From Thalassotalea crassostreae (lineage in GTDB: Bacteria; Pseudomonadota; Gammaproteobacteria; Enterobacterales; Alteromonadaceae): a stretch of DNA of 64,000 nt. A model generated the notes under the pieces. The model searched no databases, was not told where the DNA came from, and saw only the letters and a program-made list of their open reading frames with translations. Positions 1 to 12,432 of the stretch are shown piece after piece. Both the position numbers and the translations under genes were made by a program. The first letter of the stretch is position 1, and every line of letters begins with the position of its first letter. Location of the stretch: NCBI RefSeq assembly GCF_001831495.1, contig NZ_CP017689.1, positions 744,001 to 808,000 of the forward strand. The letters run 5' to 3'.

Positions 1-153
1 ATGCGAGAGATGAGCAAGTTTGACGCATTACTTGCCAATCAAGTGAAACAGTTTCAACAGCGAAATCAACTCGCAGCAGATAATGGGGTCAATAGCTTAA
101 CCGTTATTCGACTATCCAATGAGCAGCGTCTGCAAGCAGCGAGGAATAATTAA
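1..153 (+). CDS. C-terminal fragment of GspA/ExeA-type secretion ATPase (partial)
   Basis: The window opens inside an open frame that runs to a TAA at 151-153. The 50 visible residues include VKQFQQRNQLAADNGVNSLT, which resembles the peptidoglycan-binding (PG_binding_1) repeat that closes GspA/ExeA proteins. GspA is an inner-membrane AAA+ ATPase that works with GspB to let the type II secretin pass or assemble through the peptidoglycan. The stop overlaps the ATG of the next gene (TAATG), and that gene is GspB-like, so translational coupling supports the call. The ATPase part lies outside the window; the assignment rests on the short tail and the neighbour. Confidence 0.7.
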   Translation: MREMSKFDALLANQVKQFQQRNQLAADNGVNSLTVIRLSNEQRLQAARNN

Positions 154-1142
154 TGTCTTATATTCTTGATGCCCTAAAGAAGTCAGAGCAGGAATCAAAG
201 GTTGAGCTTAGTGATGAATTTAATTCTTCTTTAACTAGCGAAGATCAAAATGGTAAACAAGGGAACTATTGGCTGCAAATCTTTATTGTCTTGCTACTAA
301 TCATTATAGCGGCAACGAGCGGATTTTTGATAGGGGGAGGCTACCAAGCGAATATTATCAATCAAAAAGTTGTCCAATTTGAACAGCCTAAGTTTGATGA
401 TATTGGCGATGAAGAGTTAGCATTAGTTCTGGTCAATCAGCAGCAAGTAAACCAAGCCTCTACAGATCAAAGTGAAGATAATGACGCTGAACAAAACTCG
501 GTAGAAAACTATTTTGATCAGCCTGAAAACTACAATAACGCCGTCATTGCATTGAGAAAAGCTGAGTTTGAACTTGAACAGCAAACGTTATTAGCAGAGC
601 AACAGCAACTTGATTTGGCTGAGCAGCAGCGAATGCAAATGCAAATTCAAATGTTGATGAGTGAATACTCACAACTACCAACGGCTAATAACAATCGCAG
701 TGCTAATAATAATGTAAACAACTCTCAAGACATAGTCGAGAATCAAGACCAAGAGTTAAACTTAACTTTAAACGAAGATGATTTAGAGGGCATTTCACCA
801 GAATTGTTAAAAGCATTTCAATCCGCAATATCGGACACTCAAGGTTCTACTAAGCAAGACAAAGTAGAGCTGATGAATGCTAACTCAAGTTTAGATGAAG
901 GGCAGGTAAAACCGTTAACGCAGATGCCAAAATGGTTACAAGATTCTGTACCGCCGTTGCACTTTTCATTGCATATGTACAGCTCTGATCAAGCGAGTAG
1001 TTGGTTGCGCCTTAATGACACTGATTATTACACTGGTTCAATTACCAATGACGGGTTGATTATTGAGTCAATATTACCGCAAAAAGTTATACTGCAATAT
1101 CAAGGTCAACGTTTTAGTTTACCAGCGTTATCGACTTGGTAA
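153..1142 (+). CDS. gspB: General secretion pathway protein B (GspB/ExeB)
   Basis: 329 residues. It begins MSYILDALKKSEQ, the hallmark N-terminus of GspB/ExeB. One membrane segment lies at about residues 40-62, followed by a long Gln/Asn-rich, low-complexity periplasmic linker (about 75-250). A compact C-terminal domain from about residue 256 (PKWLQDSVPPLHFSLHMYSS) matches the conserved GspB periplasmic domain. In the family GspA and GspB form an inner-membrane complex that supports insertion of the secretin GspD. The start overlaps the stop of the gspA fragment, indicating one operon. The linker is longer and more Gln-rich than in many homologues. Confidence 0.85.
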   Translation: MSYILDALKKSEQESKVELSDEFNSSLTSEDQNGKQGNYWLQIFIVLLLIIIAATSGFLIGGGYQANIINQKVVQFEQPKFDDIGDEELALVLVNQQQVNQASTDQSEDNDAEQNSVENYFDQPENYNNAVIALRKAEFELEQQTLLAEQQQLDLAEQQRMQMQIQMLMSEYSQLPTANNNRSANNNVNNSQDIVENQDQELNLTLNEDDLEGISPELLKAFQSAISDTQGSTKQDKVELMNANSSLDEGQVKPLTQMPKWLQDSVPPLHFSLHMYSSDQASSWLRLNDTDYYTGSITNDGLIIESILPQKVILQYQGQRFSLPALSTW

Positions 1143-1259
1143 ATAAATCATTATTAGATGTAAATATTAATAGTGATTTATTAGTATTTTTCTTTTTTTG
1201 CTTTTGTGCATAAAGATTGATGATATACTTAAGGCTTTCAATTATATGAATTTAATTTT

Positions 1260-2426
1260 ATGAAAATTGCTATTGTTGGTACCGGCTATGTTGGTTTGTC
1301 TAATGCGATGTTGCTAGCGCAACACAATGAAGTTGTTGCAGTCGATATTGTTCTAGAAAAAGTTGAAATGCTGAACAATAAAATGTCGCCAATAGTCGAC
1401 AGTGAGATAACCGAATTTTTGAGAAAAGATAGTTTAAACTTTAAAGCGACAGTTGACAAAAATGAAGCCTTTCAAGACGCCAATTACATCGTTATAGCAA
1501 CCCCTACTGATTACGATCCAATCACCAATTATTTTAATACTTCTTCAGTTGAGTCTGTAATTGCAGATGTCATTAAAATTAATCCAAATGCTGTGATGGT
1601 AATTAAGTCGACAGTACCGGTAGGTTATACAGAAGACATCCGCAAAAAATTTGACAATGAAAATATTATATTTTCTCCCGAATTTTTAAGAGAAGGAAAA
1701 GCGCTGTACGACAATCTACATCCATCAAGGATTATTGTTGGTGAAGAGTCTAGTAGAGCAAAGCAGTTCGCTGCTTTGTTAATGCAAGGTGCAGTAAAGG
1801 AAAACATTGAGACACTTTACACTAATTCAACAGAAGCAGAAGCGGTTAAATTATTTTCGAACACTTATTTAGCTATGCGCGTCGCCTATTTTAATGAGTT
1901 AGATTCTTATGCTGAAGCTCATGGGTTAGATTCTAAACAAGTAATAGAAGGTGTTGGCTTAGACCCGCGTATCGGCAATCACTACAACAACCCTTCTTTT
2001 GGTTATGGTGGTTACTGTTTACCAAAGGACACCAAACAATTAAGAGCCAATTATAAAGATGTTCCGAATAATATAATTAGCGCTATCGTTGATGCTAATA
2101 CCACTCGAAAAGATTTTATTGCAGATTCTATCATTGCTAAACAACCTAAGGTGGTTGGTATATTCCGTTTAATTATGAAATCCGGTTCGGACAATTTTAG
2201 AGCTTCTTCGATCCAAGGAATTATGAAAAGAATTAAAGCTAAAGGCATTGAAGTAGTTATATATGAACCGGTGTTAGAAGAAGATGATTTCTTCCATTCA
2301 AAGGTTTACCGTGACTTAGTCGAATTCAAAAAAATATCAGATGTTATTGTCTCTAACCGAATGGATAGTGAGCTCAGTGATGTTGCTGATAAAGTATATA
2401 CTCGTGATTTATTTGGCTCAGATTAA
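1260..2426 (+). CDS. ugd: UDP-glucose 6-dehydrogenase
   Basis: 388 residues, the normal length of the short bacterial Ugd enzymes. The enzyme oxidises UDP-glucose to UDP-glucuronate with two NAD+ in the cytoplasm. The N-terminal Rossmann motif GTGYVG is at residues 7-12. The catalytic cysteine lies in [13 protein letters not shown] (Cys253), and the C-terminal UDP-binding domain is complete. The next gene is a UDP-glucuronate 4-epimerase 45 bp downstream on the same strand, so the pair supplies UDP-glucuronate and UDP-galacturonate for a surface polysaccharide. The 117-bp gap upstream is AT-rich and probably contains the promoter. Confidence 0.95.
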   Translation: MKIAIVGTGYVGLSNAMLLAQHNEVVAVDIVLEKVEMLNNKMSPIVDSEITEFLRKDSLNFKATVDKNEAFQDANYIVIATPTDYDPITNYFNTSSVESVIADVIKINPNAVMVIKSTVPVGYTEDIRKKFDNENIIFSPEFLREGKALYDNLHPSRIIVGEESSRAKQFAALLMQGAVKENIETLYTNSTEAEAVKLFSNTYLAMRVAYFNELDSYAEAHGLDSKQVIEGVGLDPRIGNHYNNPSFGYGGYCLPKDTKQLRANYKDVPNNIISAIVDANTTRKDFIADSIIAKQPKVVGIFRLIMKSGSDNFRASSIQGIMKRIKAKGIEVVIYEPVLEEDDFFHSKVYRDLVEFKKISDVIVSNRMDSELSDVADKVYTRDLFGSD

Positions 2427-2471
2427 AAGTAATTATTCTCCAATTAAAGACAAGAGAAGAAGGGTTGTATT

Positions 2472-3503
2472 ATGAAGTATTTAGTAACTGGTGCGGCTGG
2501 TTTTATTGGTTTTTATGTTGCGCAGCGATTATGTGAACAGGGACATACTGTTGTAGGTTTAGATAACTTAAACGACTATTATGACGTTAACCTTAAGCAT
2601 GCTCGCTTAGATATTTTAAAGCAATACTCTGATGAGGGAGAATCGACTAAGGGCACATTTGAGTTTGTAAAGATAGATTTAGCAAATAGAGAAGGGATAG
2701 CTGAATTATTTTCAGCGCAAAAATTTGAAAGAGTAATTCATCTCGCCGCTCAAGCTGGCGTGCGATATTCAATTGAAAACCCTCTTGCTTATGCGGATTC
2801 AAATTTAATTGGCCATCTAACTATTTTAGAAGGCTGTCGTCATAATAATATTCAACATTTAGTTTATGCATCAAGTTCATCAGTATATGGCTTGAATACT
2901 AAAGTCCCTTTCTCTACAGGGGATAGTGTTGATCACCCTGTATCACTATATGCGGCAACGAAAAAATCAAATGAGTTAATGGCTCATACATACTCCCATT
3001 TATATGATATTCCAACTACAGGTTTACGCTTTTTCACTGTCTATGGCCCTTGGGGACGCCCAGATATGGCTCCGATGTTATTTGCTGATGCAATAACTGC
3101 AGGGCGAGCGATAAAAGTGTTTAATCATGGTGATATGCGCCGTGATTTTACTTATATTGACGATATTGTTGAAGGCATTATACGAATTCAAGATGTCGTT
3201 CCTACAAAAAACACTGAATGGACAGTAGAGCATGCCTCTGCTGCTAAAAGTTCTGCACCATATAGTATTTATAATATTGGTAACGGCAATCCGGTTAAAT
3301 TATTAGATTTTATTGAGTCAATGGAAGATTCGCTAGGCGTTAAAGCTGAAAAAACATTGATGCCGATGCAGCCAGGTGATGTTTACCAAACATATGCGGA
3401 AGTAGAAGATTTATATAAAGTGACAGGGCATAAAGCAACAGTTGCCATTGATGAAGGTGTGGCGAACTTTGTCGCTTGGTATAAAGAATTCTACAAAAAG
3501 TAA
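2472..3503 (+). CDS. UDP-glucuronate 4-epimerase family protein
   Basis: 343-residue extended short-chain dehydrogenase. The NAD-binding motif GAAGFIG is at residues 7-13 and the catalytic YxxxK is Y160-K164, with the Ser-rich SSSSVYG segment before it. The N-terminal stretch GLDNLNDYYDVNLKHARL is characteristic of epimerases that convert UDP-glucuronate to UDP-galacturonate (LpsL/WbnF type) and distinguishes it from GalE. It follows ugd by 45 bp and would use the Ugd product. UDP-GlcNAc 4-epimerase activity is less likely. A strong terminator hairpin follows the gene. Confidence 0.9.
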   Translation: MKYLVTGAAGFIGFYVAQRLCEQGHTVVGLDNLNDYYDVNLKHARLDILKQYSDEGESTKGTFEFVKIDLANREGIAELFSAQKFERVIHLAAQAGVRYSIENPLAYADSNLIGHLTILEGCRHNNIQHLVYASSSSVYGLNTKVPFSTGDSVDHPVSLYAATKKSNELMAHTYSHLYDIPTTGLRFFTVYGPWGRPDMAPMLFADAITAGRAIKVFNHGDMRRDFTYIDDIVEGIIRIQDVVPTKNTEWTVEHASAAKSSAPYSIYNIGNGNPVKLLDFIESMEDSLGVKAEKTLMPMQPGDVYQTYAEVEDLYKVTGHKATVAIDEGVANFVAWYKEFYKK

Positions 3504-3518
3504 AAATCATGAAAAAGT

Positions 3519-3570
3519 AAAGATAAATAGCAAACACAGTTTTAAACTGGGCCTCTATTTATCTTTTTAA
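3519..3570. terminator. Bidirectional Rho-independent terminator between epimerase gene and leuD
   Basis: A 12-bp stem (AAAGATAAATAG at 3519-3530 with CTATTTATCTTT at 3555-3566) encloses a second small stem (CAGTTT/AAACTG). A T run follows on the plus strand and a T-rich tract on the minus strand. It lies between the convergent ends of the epimerase gene and the leu operon and can serve both. Confidence 0.8.
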
Positions 3571-3599
3571 TAAAGAACTAAAACTTTATTTAGTTATAT

Positions 3600-4196
3600 T
3601 TATTGCCAAGCAGGTAATGATTGCTCAAATTCAGCTATTTCATCAGCAATTTGCAATGTCCAACCAACGGCATCAACTCCATTTTCCAAACAATATTTTT
3701 GGAATGCGGTTAATTCAAAAGGATATTGTTCGCTGCCATTGATCACTTTCATATTAATAAGATCCACGGTTAATTCTAATGGACCTGAATCGGCTTGTTT
3801 AAACAGTTGGTCAATGATCTCTTCATCTAATGTCACTGGTACCACACCTATATTGATGCAGTTACCGAAAAAGATATCGGCAAAGCTAGAAGCAATCACC
3901 ACTTTGAAACCAAATTCTTGAATAGCCCATGGTGCGTGTTCACGAGATGAACCACAGCCAAAGTTTTCACGAGCCATTAATATACTTACACCTTTGTACT
4001 TTTCGTCATTTAGAATGAAGCTTGGATCAGGTTGTAGACCATCATCATCAAGAAAACGCCAATCGTGAAATAGATGTTGTGCAAAGCCAGTGCGCGTCGT
4101 TTTTTGTAAAAACTGTTTTGGGATAATTTGATCGGTATCGATATTTGCACGATCAAAAGGAACGACAGTACCTGTATGTTGGTTAAATTTTTCCAT
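3600..4196 (-). CDS. leuD: 3-isopropylmalate dehydratase small subunit
   Basis: 198 residues, close to the usual length of about 200. LeuD pairs with LeuC to isomerise 2-isopropylmalate to 3-isopropylmalate in leucine synthesis. Family motifs are visible: RANIDTDQIIPKQFL near the N-terminus and ARENFGCGSSREHAPWA, the swivelling-domain signature. It is the last gene of leuABCD, 9 bp after leuC, with a terminator just downstream. Confidence 0.96.
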   Translation of the reverse strand: MEKFNQHTGTVVPFDRANIDTDQIIPKQFLQKTTRTGFAQHLFHDWRFLDDDGLQPDPSFILNDEKYKGVSILMARENFGCGSSREHAPWAIQEFGFKVVIASSFADIFFGNCINIGVVPVTLDEEIIDQLFKQADSGPLELTVDLINMKVINGSEQYPFELTAFQKYCLENGVDAVGWTLQIADEIAEFEQSLPAWQ

Positions 4197-4205
4197 GATA
4201 TTCTC

Positions 4206-5600
4206 CTAAACCTTTGGCTCGGTGAAGTGGCCGGCAATTGCCGCTGCAGCCGCTATAGCAGGGCTCACTAGGTGAGTTCTTGCTCCTCGACCTTGTCGAC
4301 CTTCAAAGTTACGGTTACTGGTTGATGCACAACGATCACCTTGACCTAATTTGTCATCGTTCATGCCTAAACACATAGAACAACCCGGCAAGCGCCATTC
4401 AAAACCAGCGTCGATAAACATTTGTGACAAACCTTCTTCTTCGGCCTGTTTTTTAACTCGATAAGAACCTGGTACAACAATAGCAGTAACAGAGTCAGCA
4501 ACTTTTTTACCTTTTACTACCTGAGCAGCTACTCGCAGGTCTTCAATACGAGAATTGGTGCAAGAGCCAATAAACACATTATTAATGGCAATATCTTCTA
4601 TTTGAGTGCCCGGAGTTAAATCCATATATTTTAATGCATTAACACAAGACTCTCGTTCTACCGCATCACTGAAATCGTCTGGTGAAGGAACGACAGAATC
4701 AATAGCCGTAACTTGTCCTGGGTTTGTGCCCCAGGTTACCTGTGGTTTAATACTTTCAGCCGTTACTTCAACCGTTTTATCAAAAACAGCGCCTTCATCA
4801 GTAGCAAGCGTTTGCCAATCATTTACCGCTTGTAAAAATACATCGCCTTTAGGAGCAAATTCTTTGTCTTTTAGATAATCAAAGGTCGTATGATCTGGAG
4901 CAATTAATCCGGCTTTAGCGCCAAACTCAATACTCATGTTACATACGGTCATGCGCTCTTCCATTGTTAATTTGCGGATTGCATCACCAGAATATTCAAT
5001 TACATAGCCTGTGGCTCCCGCATGACCTATTTTACCTATGATAGCGAGAATAATATCTTTCGCACTGATACCGACATTCGCTTCACCATTAACTACAACG
5101 TGCATAGTCTTTGCTTTATTTTGACGTAGCGTTTGCGTCGCCAATACATGTTCAACTTCTGAGGTACCAATACCAAATGCAAGAGCACCGAACGCGCCGT
5201 GGGTAGCAGTATGAGAATCACCACAAACGATGGTTTGGCCAGGTAGAGTAAGACCAAGTTCAGGACCAATTACATGGACAATACCTTGGTTTTTATGACC
5301 CATACCAAAAAGCTCTACACCAAAGTCCTTACAATTTTGCTCTAATGTTTTAAGTTGGTTTGCGGCATTTTCACCGGCTGCATCAATGTCACAAGATTTG
5401 GTAGAAATATTATGATCCATTGTTGCAATGGTGCGTTTTGGACTATGCACCGGGCGGTTATGAAACTTCAAGTTTGCAAACGCTTGTGGTGAAGTAACTT
5501 CGTGAACCAAATGGCGGTCGATAAAGATAAGCGGTGTTTCACCTGCTTTATCTTGGATTAAATGTCGATTCCATAATTTTTCGTATAATGTCTGAGCCAT
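4206..5600 (-). CDS. leuC: 3-isopropylmalate dehydratase large subunit
   Basis: 464 residues, the normal length. This aconitase-family subunit carries the [4Fe-4S] cluster. The cluster cysteines appear in [12 protein letters not shown] and in [40 protein letters not shown], quoted here only as its parts [12 protein letters not shown] and [12 protein letters not shown], is the canonical substrate-binding region. The gene lies 9 bp after leuB and 9 bp before leuD, so it is transcribed with them and would be controlled by the attenuator before leuA. Confidence 0.97.
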   Translation of the reverse strand: MAQTLYEKLWNRHLIQDKAGETPLIFIDRHLVHEVTSPQAFANLKFHNRPVHSPKRTIATMDHNISTKSCDIDAAGENAANQLKTLEQNCKDFGVELFGMGHKNQGIVHVIGPELGLTLPGQTIVCGDSHTATHGAFGALAFGIGTSEVEHVLATQTLRQNKAKTMHVVVNGEANVGISAKDIILAIIGKIGHAGATGYVIEYSGDAIRKLTMEERMTVCNMSIEFGAKAGLIAPDHTTFDYLKDKEFAPKGDVFLQAVNDWQTLATDEGAVFDKTVEVTAESIKPQVTWGTNPGQVTAIDSVVPSPDDFSDAVERESCVNALKYMDLTPGTQIEDIAINNVFIGSCTNSRIEDLRVAAQVVKGKKVADSVTAIVVPGSYRVKKQAEEEGLSQMFIDAGFEWRLPGCSMCLGMNDDKLGQGDRCASTSNRNFEGRQGRGARTHLVSPAIAAAAAIAGHFTEPKV

Positions 5601-5609
5601 TTTCTACCC

Positions 5610-8275
<2,666 letters not shown>

Positions 8276-8318
8276 AGCGTAATCCTATCTGTGGCACTTA
8301 TCTTTCGATTTTTAGCAA

Positions 8319-8348
8319 TAAAAAAACCCGCATATATCATGCGGGTTT
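8319..8348 (-). terminator. leu operon attenuator terminator
   Basis: A perfect 10-bp stem (AAACCCGCAT at 8324-8333, ATGCGGGTTT at 8339-8348, 5-nt loop) is followed on the minus strand by a run of seven T with one interruption at 8319-8326. It lies between the leader peptide and the leuA start. The GCGGG of the leader coding region (8388-8392) can pair with the CCCGC of the 5' arm, giving the competing antiterminator. Confidence 0.92.
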
Positions 8349-8369
8349 CGGTAATTCTATTATTTTATT

Positions 8370-8447
8370 TTAAACAATTGAAAAACGCCCGCTACATGAA
8401 ACTAGCAGGAGGTTAAGTAAAATATGTTGTTTAAAAATGTTAGTCAT
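8370..8447 (-). CDS. leuL: leu operon leader peptide
   Basis: A 25-codon frame starts at ATG 8447 and stops at TAA 8370. It contains the run ILLNLLLV, with five Leu codons in six positions (TTA CTT AAC CTC CTG CTA). It lies 95 bp upstream of leuA and just before the attenuator. In the classical model ribosomes stall here when charged Leu-tRNA is scarce, leaving GCGGG (8388-8392) free to pair with the terminator arm so that leuABCD is transcribed. The Leu codons, the alternative pairing and the terminator are visible; the mechanism is inferred from enterobacterial leu operons. Confidence 0.85.
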   Translation of the reverse strand: MTNIFKQHILLNLLLVSCSGRFSIV

Positions 8448-8607
8448 AAATAATTATTCTGTTTAGTTGAATTTTTATTTCCTAGAGCAATCAACCTAAC
8501 AGTAAGATTTTTATCAAAGGCTGTCAATAGATGAAAAGCAATAAGTTATATATTTTTCTTTCTGCAGCAGTGTTTATAGAGATTTTTCAATTATCTTTGA
8601 TTAAATT

Positions 8608-9648
8608 TTAAAACTTCCAGTAATTTAACGATTTTCGCATCTTGAACTGACGGATTATATCCAGTTTCTTAGGTGCGAATTTATCTTTGTTTTGATAATA
8701 AAGATCAACGGCATCTAGAACTCGATAAGAAGACTTACCATCATCATATGGGTGATTATCACTGATAAACTTATCGATATGTGTTAGCAGAGATTGTGGT
8801 CTTGTTAATGCTGTTTGAATTGACTGTTCAAGTAATTCTGGGTCGTCAATATCGATTAAATGCGGGCCAGGATTTATATTTTTAAAGGTAACTACCGGTT
8901 TTCTTAATAATAAAAAACTAATCAGAATTGAAGACGTATCGCAAACCATCACATCAGCTCGTTTTAACAACGGATTGGTGTCCGAAGTGTCACAAAATTC
9001 TAAATTTTCAGATTGGATTGATTTGTACTTTTCAATGGTTTCTTTATTCATTTTAGGGTGAAACTGTATTAACCAATGCCAGTCGCCTTTTTGACTCAAC
9101 TGTTTAATAGTCGAAAATAAATGCGGCGCACAGGTTAAGTATTTAGAAAATGTCGAACACAACAATATCGTTGGTTTTTCATTTTTAGGTAAGGTTGCTG
9201 GAAATAAATCGTCTAGAGCACACCAGCCAGTTTCGGTCACTTGAAATTGTGGCGGACTTTTATGTAAGGCTTCAAAGTTTTTAGTTAAGTAAGGGCCTTG
9301 GGTACAAAACAGATCGAAACAATTTCTATCTTTGAAATGGTCGTTATTCCCTTTTTTATCTAGCTTGCCAGCGTCAAAGCCGTGAAAAATTGCAACATTT
9401 ATCCCCGGCAAAAATGTCGGTGCGTTATTCGACGGGAAAAACTTTGCGTCAGGTTGAAATTTAATCAGTTCTTCTACTTCAGTTAAAACTTTATCTTCTT
9501 TTTCGAAATAGCTGTGGTCTACTTTGCCTCCCGGTGCAAACCAGCAGACTGTTCCACCTCTTGCTAAAATTGCATTTTGCAAAGGTCGAAGTATCGAAAA
9601 ACCATAATTTTTAGTGATATAAAGAATGTATTTTTTTGTCATAGTCAT
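8608..9648 (-). CDS. CDP-glycerol glycerophosphotransferase-like protein
   Basis: 346 residues. The C-terminal half has the TagB/TarF-type pattern: IQFHPKMNKETI, then VMVCDTSSILISFLLLRKPV, which is the conserved nucleotide-binding region of glycerophosphotransferases (D-S/T-S). These enzymes add glycerol phosphate, or a related alcohol phosphate, from a CDP-linked donor to a surface polymer. The start overlaps the stop of the Wzi-like gene (TAATG); a second possible start lies two codons inside. It is the last gene of a three-gene operon. No CDP-glycerol synthesis gene is seen in the window, so the donor is not known. Confidence 0.72.
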   Translation of the reverse strand: MTMTKKYILYITKNYGFSILRPLQNAILARGGTVCWFAPGGKVDHSYFEKEDKVLTEVEELIKFQPDAKFFPSNNAPTFLPGINVAIFHGFDAGKLDKKGNNDHFKDRNCFDLFCTQGPYLTKNFEALHKSPPQFQVTETGWCALDDLFPATLPKNEKPTILLCSTFSKYLTCAPHLFSTIKQLSQKGDWHWLIQFHPKMNKETIEKYKSIQSENLEFCDTSDTNPLLKRADVMVCDTSSILISFLLLRKPVVTFKNINPGPHLIDIDDPELLEQSIQTALTRPQSLLTHIDKFISDNHPYDDGKSSYRVLDAVDLYYQNKDKFAPKKLDIIRQFKMRKSLNYWKF

Positions 9649-11183
9649 TAAAGCGTAAATTCCACATCAAAATACAGTAGGACTTCATCGGTATCATCAA
9701 TATCGTCTTCGAAACTAGAGCTGCTTATGTCGCTACCAACGGTATATTTAAACTTGCCTTTTCTAAGTTGATATTTACCTGAAAACATTAAGGAGTCTTC
9801 GGCTCTACTTGTTAATGGATGGCCTATATCTGGATTATCTGGTTCTTTATCTTTGTTATCGTAATTTAGTTTCAATAGTCTTACTTTGAATTCCCACGAT
9901 TCCAAATTATCCATCTGTGAAACAAAACCTAAAACTATGCTTTCTGAATCATTGTCGTATAAATGACCAATTGTACGTTTTTTATAACGCATACCTGTTT
10001 GATAGATAAAGTGCTCATAAAAACAATTGCTCGATTTAAAATCATCACTGCCATCTTCTTCAACACTGCAGTCAAGTAACGTATCACTATATTCCAAATA
10101 TGCTAACCAATTCATATCCGCCAAGGTGAAACGGGTTTCAACACCGTATAAGTCAACTGATTTAGCTATAGGGTTTAGTCCACCACCATCTGCATTACCA
10201 TCTTCCGCCATTTTCTGCAGATAAACGCTAAAGGGTAAATCGAATGGGTTTGAATACCTTACGTCCCAACCGGCTAATTGATTACCTGGTTCATTTGCTA
10301 ACCTATCTTCTTCACAACCGAATTCTTCTTCAGCACAATTATCATTTCCCATAAATACATCCAAAAATGTATCAAATCCTCCTGGTCTACCGTCACCATT
10401 CCACTGTGCCAAACGCGTGATGCCAAACTCTATCTTTGGTGTCAGTTTGACTGTACCTCTAAAGCCCCATAGCCAAGCATTTGGAACGTGTCGTTCCTCT
10501 TCTAATTGGCCCATAAAAGTTGTGGCAGTCCACGGAAATTGAATTTGATTAAAAAAAGGCATCACAAATGGATCAGAGGTTTTACGTGAGATTGCCAAGG
10601 TTGGAACTGGTCGAGCATTATTTGTCATCGCAAGATTGCTGTCCCAGCTACCTCCCCACCACCTATCGTACATACCCGCTGAAAAAACCCAGTTTCCTAG
10701 ATAGCCCGCTATATAACTACCATCAAGTCGCGCATAATCGTCATCTAATGGATCTTCTACAACGCTTGCAGATAGCTTGGCTGAAACTCTCTCCCCCATA
10801 AAAGTAAAACTTCCACTTGCAACATTTCCATCTCGATATTCATCACCGAAGCTAGTAAATCTTTTTTCCGATGATGCGACGTTAAAGCGCAAAGAAGAGC
10901 GACTGTTAGTCGCTCTTCTTAAGTGTTGTTTTATGTGCCAATAAGCATTTTTACTTTCATCATCCAAATTTGTTTCGTCAATTTTTTTAAGGCCTCTAGA
11001 CACATCAGCCCACATAATAGGGTAAGTTGTGAGAGGAATATTAAAATGACCTTTGTCTGCCAATAATTGAATATCGGACCGGAGAAATATATTGGAAGTA
11101 TCAACCCAGGGTTCCGCTTTCGCCGCAGCAGAGGAAAGTGTAGAGAGTACTAAAAATTGGAAAATTATGTTTTTTATGTTCAT
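9648..11183 (-). CDS. Capsule assembly Wzi family outer-membrane protein
   Basis: 511 residues with a signal peptide ending near AAAKAEP (about residue 22). The mature start EPWVDTSNIFLRSDIQLLADKG is typical of Wzi-family proteins (quoted parts: NIFLRSDIQLLADKG). Many later segments look like antiparallel beta strands, and the protein ends in an aromatic-poor strand VLLYFDVEFTL. Wzi is a beta-barrel lectin that helps anchor capsule to the outer membrane. Placement between two glycerophosphotransferase-like genes suggests it handles a phosphate-containing capsule or exopolymer. Confidence 0.8.
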   Translation of the reverse strand: MNIKNIIFQFLVLSTLSSAAAKAEPWVDTSNIFLRSDIQLLADKGHFNIPLTTYPIMWADVSRGLKKIDETNLDDESKNAYWHIKQHLRRATNSRSSLRFNVASSEKRFTSFGDEYRDGNVASGSFTFMGERVSAKLSASVVEDPLDDDYARLDGSYIAGYLGNWVFSAGMYDRWWGGSWDSNLAMTNNARPVPTLAISRKTSDPFVMPFFNQIQFPWTATTFMGQLEEERHVPNAWLWGFRGTVKLTPKIEFGITRLAQWNGDGRPGGFDTFLDVFMGNDNCAEEEFGCEEDRLANEPGNQLAGWDVRYSNPFDLPFSVYLQKMAEDGNADGGGLNPIAKSVDLYGVETRFTLADMNWLAYLEYSDTLLDCSVEEDGSDDFKSSNCFYEHFIYQTGMRYKKRTIGHLYDNDSESIVLGFVSQMDNLESWEFKVRLLKLNYDNKDKEPDNPDIGHPLTSRAEDSLMFSGKYQLRKGKFKYTVGSDISSSSFEDDIDDTDEVLLYFDVEFTL

Positions 11184-11212
11184 TTAATGACCAAACTTAC
11201 TAGTTATAAGTG

Positions 11213-12259
11213 TTATTGTAGTTCAGGAAATATACTTTTGATATGCTCTGCGGCTCTAAATCCGGCTTTGCCGTCAAGCTCATCAAACATGATTTTATTT
11301 GCTCTAGCACGTTGTTTTTCTTTTTGTTTTGGAGTTTCTAATGATACACGAATTGCCGCCATCAGTTCTTCTGCAGTGTCAATCTGAATACTAAAATCAG
11401 CTATCATCTGTTTCACTTCTTTTACTGTGCGTTTACCATCATCGACTTTGAACGTGATAATTGCTTTATCAAGTGCACAACATTCGGCCAGTATAGAACT
11501 AGTATCACCAATACATACATCAGAGATTTGAATGAAAGGAACAACGTCTGCACTATCAATAAAGTATACATTTGGTGTGTTTTGGATGGTTTGTTTTATC
11601 TTCGGATCAGTCCAAGGGTGGACTGTAACAAGTACGTTAAATTCATCTGTATAAGCGTCGAGTTTATCAAACCACACATCTACGGCAGCTACGCCTGAAT
11701 CGTTCCAGGTTGCTGTGAACAAAAGTGTCTTTTTATTTTTATTTATTCCGATAGTTGTTTTTAACTTTTCGGTGTATTCAGTGGATTGCTCACCATTAAA
11801 AGCGGGATCTAATTTTGGAAAGCCAATTGCAAGTCCGCATTTTATCCCTACTTTTTCGGCTCTTTTAACTTCTGTAGAACTGGTCATGTAGAAATAATCG
11901 AGTAAATTATAGCCTTTGCTGTTAGCAAAAGGTTTAAAGGTATATGCGCCATGACGCATTCCTATTTTTATCATGCTGCTGACTGGGAATTTATAACCTG
12001 CTTGTCTACACATTATTACCGCTTTTGGAAAAGCAGGATACACCTTTGATTTTACGCCTATGGCTAATAGTTCTTGTTGTGCTTTTTTATCTTTGGCTAA
12101 AATTTTTAAAGGCGGTAAATGCTTTTGCACTTCAGAAAAAATCTGATAGTCCAAGGTGTTAGCACAATACAGCATGATCCCTTCAGTTTTATTAAAAAAA
12201 TTGAGGACATTCCAAGTGATCGTGTACGGGACTTTTAGTAGATAATATGAAAGTACCAT
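11213..12259 (-). CDS. CDP-glycerol glycerophosphotransferase-like protein
   Basis: 348 residues, first gene of the three-gene operon, 29 bp before the Wzi-like gene. The signature HPWTDPKIKQTI followed by FIQISDVCIGDTSSILAECCALDKAIITF matches the Glyphos_transf family (quoted parts: VCIGDTSSILAECC). The N-terminus is hydrophobic (MVLSYYLLKVPYTITWNVLN), suggesting peripheral membrane attachment. It differs clearly from the other family member at 8608-9648, so the two probably catalyse successive or different transfers to the same polymer rather than being a recent duplication. Confidence 0.7.
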   Translation of the reverse strand: MVLSYYLLKVPYTITWNVLNFFNKTEGIMLYCANTLDYQIFSEVQKHLPPLKILAKDKKAQQELLAIGVKSKVYPAFPKAVIMCRQAGYKFPVSSMIKIGMRHGAYTFKPFANSKGYNLLDYFYMTSSTEVKRAEKVGIKCGLAIGFPKLDPAFNGEQSTEYTEKLKTTIGINKNKKTLLFTATWNDSGVAAVDVWFDKLDAYTDEFNVLVTVHPWTDPKIKQTIQNTPNVYFIDSADVVPFIQISDVCIGDTSSILAECCALDKAIITFKVDDGKRTVKEVKQMIADFSIQIDTAEELMAAIRVSLETPKQKEKQRARANKIMFDELDGKAGFRAAEHIKSIFPELQ

Positions 12260-12432
12260 AATTTGATTATATTCCTAAGATGGTGAAAATACTTTTTCTC
12301 ATTCGCTAATTAGACATCATTAAACCTAACAGTAAATCATAGTATTAAGTTTTTTTGTTTGTGTGGTTTGAATTATGCCAAATTACATAATAAAAACATT
12401 ACTCTCTAGGTAGTGATTAGATTGTTATACGT

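Noticed and set aside
8493..12335. The 13-mer AACCTAACAGTAA occurs at 8493-8505 and 12323-12335, on both sides of the glycerophosphotransferase operon, suggesting island ends.
   Set aside because: Many chance 13-mer pairs are expected in 64 kb of AT-rich DNA, and no integrase or longer repeat supports it.
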